Positions 54,524 through 64,000 of a stretch of 64,000 bases of DNA are shown in pieces (positions within the stretch are counted from its first letter, which is position 1; each line of letters opens with the position of its first letter). Under the pieces are notes generated by a model. That model was not told the DNA's origin and searched no databases. It saw only the letters and a program-made list of their open reading frames with translations. Made by a program: the position numbers and the translations under genes. The stretch comes from Pseudopithomyces maydicus (taxonomy: Eukaryota; Ascomycota; Dothideomycetes; Pleosporales; Didymosphaeriaceae), in NCBI GenBank assembly GCA_026873275.1, contig JANTUC010000008.1, forward strand, positions 1,364,001 to 1,428,000, in the 5' to 3' direction.

Positions 54524-55760
54524 TCAGTGCAATCTGGGGGTGGGGACCGAAATGAGTGTTGACGAGTCGCTTAATTGCTGAGATTGGCGTGACCGCATTT
54601 GGCTGGTGCTATCCACGGTGCCCATAGTGAGCCAGCTTGTAACAAGCATCCCCCAAACAACTGAATTCTGGTCAGTGTCGTTCTTGAGAGAACATATGTT
54701 CTGCTTACTATCTGTCATGCATGTCAGAAGACATACCTCACTTTTGTGTGAGTGCTTCCAGGTCAAGAAGATAACGTTGTTGATGATTGTGTTTGCCAGA
54801 ACCGTAGCAGACCCTAGTACATTCCGCCACAGCATTGCTTTGAATTGCCGATGGGAAGATGATCTGGATGCCGTTTTCGCACACGAACAGTCCTCATCGG
54901 CGTTACCCTCGCGCTTAGCTCCTCTCGACCATCGAGGTTGTGGTGTGCCGACGTTACAAGAGGATTTTAAGGACTGTGCTTTGCTGGATCGGACCGCCGG
55001 CCAAAGTATCTTCACGAAAACTCCTGTCATGACAGCACCAATAACGAAGTCGAATACGATGACGCAAATCGCGGCATCGGCTTCTATGCCGATGGCGCAG
55101 TACCCTGTCGAACTGTCGAACACCGCCGTGGGAGCAACAGATGCGTATGCCTGAACACCGCCAAAGCCAACAACGATCGTGATCATCCCAAGAATCCATA
55201 TAGGGTCGTGAAGACGACTCATGAAAGGCGATCGAAGGACGTGTATACGTTCATTGAAGAACAAATATCTACAAGCCCAGTCAGCCATATTCGTTGAAAT
55301 TTCGAGAATTGAAGTCTACCCACAGAGACACTTTTCCACATCCATACAATGTAATACACAATCGTATGGCTAAGTGACATTGAAATGCGTTAGTCATACT
55401 GAGACCTGCTTCCAAGATCGCCACAGTGGAAACATATGCCACGCAAATTACACATTGCAGGAGTACCAAAGCTTCAAGGACCTTTGACCATGACCGTCTT
55501 CCAGTCATACGTCCATATCGCAGGCCTTTGCATTGTCAGTTCCGTAGTCATCTCGTGTAATTGCAGCTGTACTTGCCTTGACCCAAAGCTATCAAGAACA
55601 AGAAGAACAGGCACATGCAGATAACAGTGATTCGGGTACCGGTGCTCTCGACCAAGGGCATATCGGACCCAGTAGCTCTCTTTGGCAGCTGCATTATTTG
55701 AATGGTAGATTTGTGAATAGATCTTGCACATGCTTTCACAACGATTGCGATGCTCGACAT
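54524..55760 (-). CDS. seven-helix fungal membrane protein
   Basis: Exons 55760-55577, 55525-55324 and 55268-54524 close to 376 aa. The first intron (51 nt) begins GCAAGT, so it is a GC-AG intron; the second (55 nt) begins GTGGGT. A fourth, optional intron (54736-54683, GTATGT...CAAG, in frame, 54 nt) would remove a Cys-rich insertion and leave 358 aa, closer to what the loop needs. Seven hydrophobic segments follow each other: ITVICMCLFFLFLIALG, LVLLQCVICVAYVSTVAI, LAIRLCITLYGCGKVSLYL, IWILGMITIVVGFGGVQAY, AAICVIVFDFVIGAVMTGVF, GSATVLANTIINNVIFL, and SVVWGMLVTSWLTMG. The ERIHVLR between helices 3 and 4 recurs in a fungal family of putative 7-TM proteins. No ligand or pathway is known to me. 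The start is tentative. Confidence 0.6.
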
Positions 55761-57590
55761 CTGAACGGTACTCTAGGGGTTTCGTCCACTATGTGGTAGA
55801 GCATTCGGACCATTTGATATGGACCCTGGAATAAACTTTTGCGTAAGTTACCTTTCTCAGGGTACCTAAGGAACAGAGACGACCATTGCGCGCGGAGTCG
55901 ACTCCGCGAGCGATTGTGGTACAGATCAGCAGGACTAATTGGGTAACAGTGGCGAGAGATACTGGAATTTCGTAAGTGCTTCCAGTGCTATTTTTGTAGA
56001 CTAGAAATAAAAGAATCTGTGATTTACCTGGGCCGCACTAAATTGTGAGGTTCGACAAATGACCCTCGCTCAAGCCGTCAATATAACGTACAAGACTTAA
56101 AAATATTCAGATACTCCAGTGGTGTGCTGAACAACACGAAACACTCAATGTGGGACCTTCGGCCGTATTAATTGCACTTGTACGGTGTATTAGTTTAAGT
56201 TTCATTCAGTCAGCTTCTAATAGCTTCGCTAAACTTGCCTCTTGCCCCCTTACCATGCTGCATCATGCACAGACTAACAACATTCAGGCACGCTCTTCAC
56301 CCATAATCGCTCCCGTCAGCTCTAACCCTAGATAAGGCGCATTTTGTTGTGACTGCTTCGCCGTGATTGGTAGCCGCGCATCACATGATACTCACCAGGC
56401 GGGGTCGGGGGTTACAACACATTAGCTCGCAACAATCGAGCTAGTCTGAGAAAGGGCCCTGGGCATTAAGCAGTCTTCCATTATTCTAGAATCAATCTGT
56501 TCTCTAGACTAAACCGAATTGAAAAGAGTGGGTTATAGTTGCTAGCAAGTGGGCTTCTACAAGTAAAAGCAACGAGCTCTGAAATGTCCAACATGGTCGA
56601 AGATTAAGTGCTTTGTAGTTATTGTAATATGTCGTTTGACTCGGATGGAGCGTATCCTTCTATCATAAAGTCGAACTACCGTGGGGTGACTACGCTTTCC
56701 ACGTTGAAGGTCAGGATTATGTTCTCTGCGAACAATCGAAAGCACTGGAATCTTCAGTGTGACACATTTCATGAAGTATTAAGCTCAAAGAGTGCGAAGG
56801 TCGCTACTCAAACCTCAATGCCAGTATGGTACTGAAAGTAACAAACAAGATTCTGGTAAAGCAACGCGCGCATGCAACTGCTGTTGTTATTTGGCGTGCT
56901 CCAAATTTATAAACAGTCATGCTGAACAAAACCTGTTGCAGCGATACATGGCAGTAGCTGTCAGGCTTTGAGCAAAGAAATTTAAGCAAATATGATTCTA
57001 TAGATGTGCAGGTAGTTCACTCTCCAGGGCTCCAGCTTCGCAACGATCACGTGATGTATGCACAACTGGAGGGCTCCAGCTAGCTAGGTCTGTTTGGATG
57101 TAATGATCACTAGCCAAACATAGCTAGAGCACATAATATGCAATCTCGAGAAAACCAAAGACTATAACTCAGCGTGCCCTCTTTCATGTTAGAACACACC
57201 GGTGAGGACCATTGTCTGTACAGTAGCTACTTCGGCCGAACCTATCCATCGGTGTCGGAAGGTACTGTGGCTGAATGGTAACTACACTGAAAATCTTGCG
57301 GGATTCAGATTAGTGGGGTATCATGGCTCAGCACTTAGTTGTGTGGATAACAGATGGGGCCGAAACAGCCTCGTATGAACCCTGCTGGGGCTGTAAGTTA
57401 CGAAAGCGCGGTCCATACGAGCAACGACGTCGTGGGCAACAACAAGAGTCCTAGAGAAGTATATCCATTGCTTGAACCCCACTAGAAAAATGTTTTTTAT
57501 ACCACCCAAATTTTCTGCCTTCTTCAAATTCCGTCTTCGTTATCTGCCAAATCGTCATATTATCCTTCAGATATCCTATAACCATCCACG
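55761..57590. other. long intergenic region upstream of CYP505
   Basis: About 1.8 kb. Between 55800 and 56060 the minus strand has splice-like fragments (FLRYPEKG, QMVRMLYHIVDE) that I could not assemble. From 56100 it is AT-rich and motif-free. A directly repeated AGGGCTCCAGCT (57026-57037 and 57070-57081) flanks the palindrome ATCACGTGAT at 57046-57055, about 535 bp before the CYP505 ATG. Confidence 0.45.
57026..57081. repeat. direct repeat flanking an E-box palindrome
   Basis: AGGGCTCCAGCT occurs at 57026-57037 and 57070-57081, 44 bp apart. Between them lies ATCACGTGAT, containing CACGTG, a bHLH-type site. It could be a regulatory module for the CYP505 gene or a relic of a small duplication; the sequence alone does not decide. 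Confidence 0.5.
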
Positions 57591-60500
57591 ATGACGACCC
57601 CAATCCCTAATCCACCTACTCTGCCTTTAGTAGGAAATATGTTCAACATTGCAAACGTGAAGCCTGGAGAAGGCTCACTGAAGCCATTCGAGCGGCTCGC
57701 CGACGAGTATGGTCCTATTTACAAATTGCAGCTTGGAGGCCGTGAGCGTCTCATTATCGCTAACCACGAGCTGTTTGCCGAAGTTTGTGACGAAACGCGA
57801 TTTTTCAAGACATCTGGACAAGCTCTCCAAAGTCTCAATAAACTTCGTGATAATACTGTGGCAGGCTTATTCACGTCACCTAGTGAAAGAGACCCAGATT
57901 GGGGGCAGGCGCACAGAATCTTGATGCCGGCATTTGGACCATTGGCCATTCGGGATATGTATGATGGTGCGTAGATGTCTTTGGAAATATGTCTTCATGA
58001 ATAGAGCTAACGATGCGGTTTAGAAATGCACGACATCGCCAGCCAACTCGTGCTCAAATGGGCGCGATTAGGGCCTGGCTACAGGATTCCAGTCACTGAT
58101 GACTTTACCCGACTGACACTCGACACAATCGCACTATGTGCTATGGACTACCGTTTCAATTCTTTTTATCAAGACGAGATGCATCCTTTCGTGCAAGCCA
58201 TGATTGGAGTATTGTCGGAGGGCGCTGCAAGGTTGAAGACGCCGAAAGTGGTGCAGAAGTTCATGTTGAAAAGGAATGAACAGTTAAGAGTAGATTCAAA
58301 TTACCAGCAAGAAATTGCTGAGCAGTTAGTGAAGAAGCGAAAAGAGAATCCTTCCGATAAGAAAGACCTACTCAACGCGATGATCAACGGGCGAGACCCG
58401 AAGACGGGAGAGACAATGCGGGATGAATTGATCGCGGCAAACATGATCACATTTTTGATCGCCGGTATGTGGTTTGCCTTCAATAGGTTGAAAGACTTTT
58501 ACTAACTGTAAAAAGGACATGAAACGACTTCTGGGCTCCTTTCCTTTGCATTCTACTACATGCTCAAAAACCCTGCTACTTATTTCAAAGCACAACAGGA
58601 AGTTGACAAAGTAGTTGGAAAAGGAAAAATAACAGTCGATCATCTTAAACATCTTCATTACATTGAGGCCATACTACGGGAGACTCTGCGGTTGGAGCCC
58701 ACCGCACCTGTATTTGTACGCGGCTTGCGCGATGACAACAAAGAAAAGAACCCTACTTTAGGCGGGGGAAATACGCACTGAAACAAGACGCGGAAATGAT
58801 GTGTCTATTGGCCAAAATTCAGCGAGATCCCGCTGTATATGGAGAAGATGCAAATGAATTTATACCCGAGAGAATGCTCGATGAGCATTTCGAGAAGCTT
58901 CCTAAGCATGCATGGAAAGTAGGTCTTTTCATTCAAACTCTAGTCATTGGTGTTTATTAACACAAATTTAGCCTTTCGGGACTGGTGTGCGTGGTTGCAT
59001 CGGACGACCCTTTGCATGGCAAGAGGCCTTACTTGTGATGGCTATGCTACTTCAGAACTTTGACTTTAAGCTTGATAATCCGGCATACAGTCTTAAGATC
59101 AAGTCAAATCTCACGATCAAACCCGACGAGTTCTTCATGAAGGCTTCGTTGAGGGAAGGTATTGGAGGCGTATCAGGCTTACAGCAACGGCTTTCAAACT
59201 CGACAGGTAAACTCCTTCACGACACCCAGTGCTTTATGTTTACTAAGTATTCTTCAGGAGAAACAAAATCTTCGAACTCTTCTGCAGAGGCTGCACAGCC
59301 TCCACCAAACACTCAAGCCAACGGTTCCTCCAAGAAGATGACAATCTTATACGGCTCAAATACAGGAACTTGTCAAGCATTTGCACAAAAGCTTGCTTCT
59401 GATGCTTACTCGCGAGGTTTTGATGCTCGCGTGGCGGACATGGACTCTGGTACCAATGGCTTGCCCTCAAATGAGCCTGTTGTTATCATCACATCGTCAT
59501 ACGAGGGTCTCCCTCCCGACAATGCTGCCCAATTTGTGAGCTGGCTTAATTCCATGAAGAGTGGAACACCATTAAGCGGCGTCCAATACGCTGTATTTGG
59601 CTGTGGTCATAAAGATTGGAGTTCAACATTCTATCGAGTACCCATCTTAGTTGATACCAAACTTGAGGAACTCGGTGCGAAGAAATTGATCGAACGTGGA
59701 TCATCAGATGCTTCGCAAGGCGACATGTTTTCTGACTTTGACGGCTGGGCAGAGGAGAAATTTTGGCCTGCCGCTACTGCCGAATTCGGTGTTACTTCTC
59801 AATCGACCAGGCCCGTTAAAAAGGGTCTTGATATGGAGATAACAACATCCGCGCGAGCATCGCAACTGCAGCAAAATGTTCAGTCTGGAAAAGTACTGAG
59901 AACATATATTCTGACTGCTGCCCGGGAGCCAGAAAAAAGACATCTCGATATCGAATTACCAGAGGATATGTCGTATGAAGCTGGTGACTACCTCTCAGTA
60001 TTGCCATTGAATCCTGAAGAGAGTATTCGCCGTGTTCTAATACGGTTTTCCATACCAAGGGATGCTATGATCACTATCAAGAATGGAGGCCCGGTCAATT
60101 TACCAACGAACAAGCCTTTGTCCGTATTCGATCTTCTGAAAGGACTCGTTGAACTTTCACAACCGGCTAGGAAGAAGGTAAGTTTCTCATAAGCATCCTA
60201 CAAACTTATTGCTTATTCAACTCTAGGACCTACAAGAATGCATAGAATGTACCACAGACGCCAAGACACTCGGAAATCTCCAAAATCTCTCGACATCTCT
60301 TTACCAATCCGAAGTCATCGCCAAGCGCATCTCTTTGATCGATATTCTTGAAGCCTACCCACAGATTGATTTGCCATTTTCTGTCTACTTGACACTCCTA
60401 CCTCCAATGAGGCCACGACATTACTCAATCTCGTCGTCTCCCCTACGATCTCCATCAACCTGCAGCATAACATATGGCGTACTAAATAGCACCTCGCTGG

Positions 60501-61099
60501 CCGGTACATCCCGCTTCCAGGGTGTTTCAGGGACATATCTATCCTCTCTACGGGCTGGAGACTCCGTTCAAATCAGCGTACGGCCCGCTCCTCCGGCCTT
60601 CCATCTCCCTGCATCAATGTCGATGACTCCGATGATGATGTTCTGTAATGGTACCGGCCTAGCACCATTTCATGGTTTCATACAAGAGCGTGCCACCATG
60701 CTCGAAGCAAATCCGTATACTCGGCTCGCTCCCGCCTTACTTTTTATAGGTTGTCGTTCTCCCACTGCAGACGCCCTGTACTACTCTGAGCTAGCACAAT
60801 GGGCCAAGATGGGTGCAGTAGATTTGCGTTATGCGTACAGTCGCGAGCCACAACATGAAGATGCGAAGGGGTGCAGATATGTCCAAGATCGAATGTGGCA
60901 GGATAAGGATGACGTGAGTGAGATGTGGAGGGCTGGAGCGAAGGTCTTCATTTGCGGAGCGCCGGGCATGGTGGAAGGAATCAAAGCGTGTGCTAAGAGC
61001 ATCGTTGAGTCAAAGGTGGGCAGCATCAACAGTGAAGAGATGGAGAGGTGGTTCAAGGGTCTCCGGAACGAGAGGGTTGTTGTGGATGTTTTTGCTTGA
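57591..61099 (+). CDS. CYP505-type P450 monooxygenase-reductase fusion, one frameshift
   Basis: Exons 57591-57966, 58024-58464, 58516-58918, 58972-60177 and 60227-61099 (introns 57, 51, 53 and 49 nt) close to 1099 aa with one added base. CYP505 (P450foxy-like) enzymes are self-sufficient and typically hydroxylate fatty acids near the omega end. P450 half: proline-rich IPNPPTLPLVGN, I-helix AGHETTS spanning intron 2, ExxR as ETLR, and heme ligand Cys416 in PFGTGVRGCIGRPFAW. Reductase half: FMN-binding ILYGSNTGTCQAFA (about residue 532), the FAD region RPRHYSISSSPL, the NADPH region FCNGTGLAPFHGF and ICGAPGMV, and a C-terminal VVVDVFA. There is no N-terminal membrane anchor, as expected for CYP505. 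The frame slips at the G5 run 58765-58769, after NPTLGGG; the next codons (KYALKQDAEMM) continue the P450 one frame over. Confidence 0.92.
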
Positions 61100-61354
61100 G
61101 TAGTGTAGTGCCAAATTTGCGCGTTGTAATTCACAACTTTCTCTCGCACTGTAATTTCGTATTGTTGACCAGAGGTTCATACAAATCAACTCGTGTGCTT
61201 ATAAGTTCGAGAAACAAAATAGGTTGTTATATCGACATGTTAGTCTTAAGTCATTGCATTTCCTCAAATAAGTTTCTCACAATCCCCAAAGCTTGCCGTT
61301 CCTACGCCTTTTCTATACACCGTGCAGATAATTGAACCCTGATGCATGGATTAC

Positions 61355-63385
61355 CTACAAAACCATTCTGAAGTTAGGCTCACGATCGTCTCCATACCCT
61401 TTATACTTAATGTATTTTCCTCTTGCTTTATCCCTATTAATTTTGGCGCAGTATAGAACGTTGGCCAAAACCCTGGTTGTTAAGTTAACTAGTTGAAAAA
61501 GGTTCTCTTGAATCAATAGAACACCTACGCGAACCATCCAACTATTAGCAGAGCCAGAACAATTGTATGACCTTTATGGTACATAGGAGCCTCTATATTG
61601 GGATATATAAAGCTGGCAAGAATCCCCCACAATTAGCTATCGCTAGCTGTAGAGCTGCGGCTGTCGCTCTCTTGTAGTGACCCGCAGAATTGTTCGCAAG
61701 CCAAGTTAGCACGGGAGGAACACTGCTATAGAGTCCGGCAGCCATCATGAATGTCATTCCATACTTAACTCTTGAATGACCGTCACCAATATTGGCAATG
61801 ACAGCGTAGCCAATTATAGCGACAGGCAAAGTACTGTTGAGTGGTCAACAATGTCCCAAAAACAAAAAATTAGAGAAATCGGTGCGTACCACAGCATCAT
61901 GCAGCCTCGAAGCTTTAATCGATCGGACAAGAAGGCAACGAGCACTATTTAAGCTAGTTAGTAAATCTTAATCTACACTCCAGAAAAGACTTACGAGTAG
62001 TGCAGGCCGCGATGCTGTAAGGGATTGCCGACCAAAGCTGGGCCGCGTTCGCTGTATACCCAATTCCAGCGAGTATGGAAGGGAGCTGGATTTCTCAGCA
62101 TACATTTTTGCAGTGTAGTGGTGAATATAACGTACGAAAAGACCAAACGAGTAAATCCCTGTCAGGAGGCCAAAATAGGCACTCGCGGAAAGCCATGTCT
62201 GGGGACTTAACACAGCCCTCTTAACCTCTGACCAGGCAAACTTTTCTTCCCTAGATATGTAACAATACTTAGAAATGACCAATGTGCAACCAGGGGTGAA
62301 TAGAGTTCGTACAATTCTTTGTCGCCTGTGCCATGTTCTACTCCTCTTAGTCGCTGTAACGCAAGAGCACGCTCTTCCTCCCGTAAAAATCTAGCAGTTG
62401 TAATATTGTTGGGAAGGATGAGCATGACAGAAATCCCAACCAACATTGTCTGGCACGTGTCAGACAACAAACCTAAAATATATAGCACACAAGACAGTAT
62501 ACACTCACAAAAATACCTTCAATGACGAAAATCCAGCGCCAAGGTGATAGACCGCCCCGGTGACCAACTTCCGCCATGGCGCGAGCTAGAAGCCCTGTGT
62601 TCATTAGGTTGTGAGGTTCCCATCACATATGACTGCTTACCTCCAAAGGCACTGGAAAGGGATGTAGCAGTGTACAAGACTCCGATTCTCAGAGCAAGCT
62701 CAGATCGGGTATATATTGTTGAAAGATACAAAACCTTGTAGTATTAGCAATTTCAAGCTGGCATTGGATAAATGTCCGGCCTACCATTCCAGGAAACAAG
62801 CCCCCCTCAGCAAGACCAAGGATAGCACGAAGACTGACAAATTGGGAGAAGTTATGGATAAATCCGATGCACATGCATATCAAGCCCCACAAAAAAGCCA
62901 TGACCCCAATCCATATTCGTGGGGTGACCTTCCTCAAGATGAGGTTACTTGGTATTTCCCTTGATGTCACAATAAGCGTCTACGCCAGGACTGTTTAGTG
63001 GTACATGTCACTCACCCTGCGATATAGAGAGGGTAGAAAGCGGTCAATCCTTGATTATACTGGAAGTTTGCCATCTTAAGATCACTTTCAAGGTGATATA
63101 GCTTTGCATTGCCGACATTGGTGCGATCTAAGAAGGAGCACAGCACCAGGAGAACAAATAGTGGTAAGATCCTACCAGTGTTTCAGCGGAAACAAAACAT
63201 GTAGCGCTTCAAGTAGGAGCTTACCTAGTGTCCAGCTTCCAGAGAAGCTTTTGAGTTGACGTCTGGAGATCTTGACGGTCACGTAGAATACTACTTGTAA
63301 TAGACTTATCAACATGACTATTGGAGGCGTGGTAAACTTGAATCGGCCCATCATCTACCTCTTTAGTGGAAATTGCAGGTGACAT
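61355..63385 (-). CDS. ACS/Dal5-type MFS anion transporter, 11 exons, one frameshift
   Basis: Eleven exons: 63385-63225, 63171-63016, 62959-62785, 62734-62641, 62594-62509, 62449-62313, 62250-62136, 62085-61995, 61944-61890, 61833-61529 and 61472-61355. The ten introns are 46-62 nt, and the total closes to 497 aa with one added base. Motifs follow the allantoate/nicotinate permease family: LDRTNVGNAKL, EIPSNLILRKVTP, RAILGLAEGGLFPGM, the loop SDRLKLRG, IYPNIEAPMYHKGH, and a C-terminal INRDKARG...PNFRMVL. The family carries small organic anions with protons. The lesion is at a C5 run on the plus strand (61624-61628), between NCGG and the conserved ILASFIYP. It is convergent with the CYP505 gene (255 bp between stops), so substrate uptake or product export by the pair is a reasonable hypothesis. 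Confidence 0.85.
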
Positions 63386-64000
63386 GACAATACTGTATTG
63401 TAACTCGAGCAGTCGAATGTTTCTAGGTATTTACTGACTTATGCAAATGCGAAGAAGTGGGAGGGTAAAACCGAGAGTTTTGAGAAGCCTGGAAGTTCTT
63501 CCAGGCTAAGTCTACTCCCACTTTATGGCTTAAATAATCTTATGGATCAGAATCAGGGAAACAGAAGTAAGGCATGCCGCATTATATACCGGGGTTTCTT
63601 TGTTGGGAGTGATATGCATGCTTGATGACAGTAGTACTCGGGACCAGGGCAGAATCTCGATAGGGATTTTCTACCGGATCGTCGGTGCTAGATCAATGCA
63701 AATTTAGTTAGCCATGAGGGTATTCTATTAGCGCTTTCACGGTTACTTCGCAGGGGTCCAGCGACAGAGGGCTTGCATTATAATCTCATGATTCATTCTA
63801 CAGGTATGAGACAGAGACGCAATTTTACCAATTTACTATTCTATAACTTTGATCTAATGCAAGGGATTATCGGTGAGCTGATATTGTTTTCCAGTTGTCA
63901 GACCTATAATACGTGAGCTAGTTCCAGCGAATGCTCCTGCGTTGGACCCGAGTATAGGTCATTGGTTGGTCTGCTACCATGGGCTGGGTGCCGCTTCTAA
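63386..64000. other. right edge, transporter promoter
   Basis: About 615 bp, AT-rich. A short inverted pair GAAGCCTGGAAG/CTTCCAGGCT lies near 63482-63508. No gene is supported before the window ends. Confidence 0.45.

Noticed and set aside
55800..56060. Extra upstream exons of the seven-helix gene
   Set aside because: Fragments such as FLRYPEKG are open, but no consistent phase joins them to the exon at 55760, which already has an ATG and a full set of seven helices.
1..64000. Programmed ribosomal frameshifting as cause of the nine frame breaks
   Set aside because: Sites lack slippery heptamers, and unrelated genes would all need the same mechanism in the same direction at G/C runs; undercalled homopolymers explain them more simply.

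Overview
This is nuclear DNA of a filamentous ascomycete (Pezizomycotina). The gene content points to a Dothideomycete or a close relative, but I cannot fix order or species. The evidence is many short introns (44-133 nt, mostly about 45-60 nt, GTATGT/GTAAGT-type donors), spliced genes at about one per 2 kb, and typical fungal families: HET domain, DUF3328/UstYa, DUF6536, CYP505, Zn2Cys6, GH72, VAC7 and a FlbE-like protein. I recognise about 30 protein genes, and in most the exon phases close exactly. No convincing tRNA, rRNA, CRISPR array or intact transposon is visible.

Layout. 0.3-28.9 kb is mainly housekeeping: F-box protein, diaminopropionate ammonia-lyase, Rrt8-like membrane protein, dihydrolipoyl dehydrogenase, SLD2, RPN12, mitochondrial uL11, PRP6, a FlbE-like protein, a LENG1-like Cir_N protein, a dienelactone hydrolase, a HET protein, MSH2 and IST1. 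29-39 kb is accessory: a secreted eight-cysteine protein, a DUF6536 membrane protein, a DUF3328/UstYa protein, a small Kex2-type repeat-peptide precursor, a decayed multi-exon gene and a long gene-poor stretch. 39-51 kb holds a tiny zinc-binding protein, VAC7, a CUE-like protein, a 2EXR/F-box-like protein and a GH72-like protein that lacks both catalytic glutamates. 51.7-64 kb is accessory again: a Zn2Cys6 regulator, a MARVEL-like protein, a seven-helix protein, a self-sufficient CYP505 P450-reductase fusion, and an ACS/Dal5-type transporter convergent with it.

Two results stand out. First, the 100-aa precursor at 35785-36136 has a signal peptide and three Cys/Trp-containing repeats, each ending in the same CITKR Kex2 site and separated by Glu/Ala spacers. 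It lies about 1 kb from a UstYa-family gene carrying both HxxHC motifs. This suggests an undescribed dikaritin-like RiPP locus, or alternatively a divergent alpha-type mating pheromone. Second, nine otherwise well-formed genes each need exactly one extra base to restore the conserved frame, and in eight of them the shift lies at a G or C run of five or six. Because SLD2 and other core genes are affected, I read this as systematic homopolymer undercalling in the assembly, not as nine pseudogenes.
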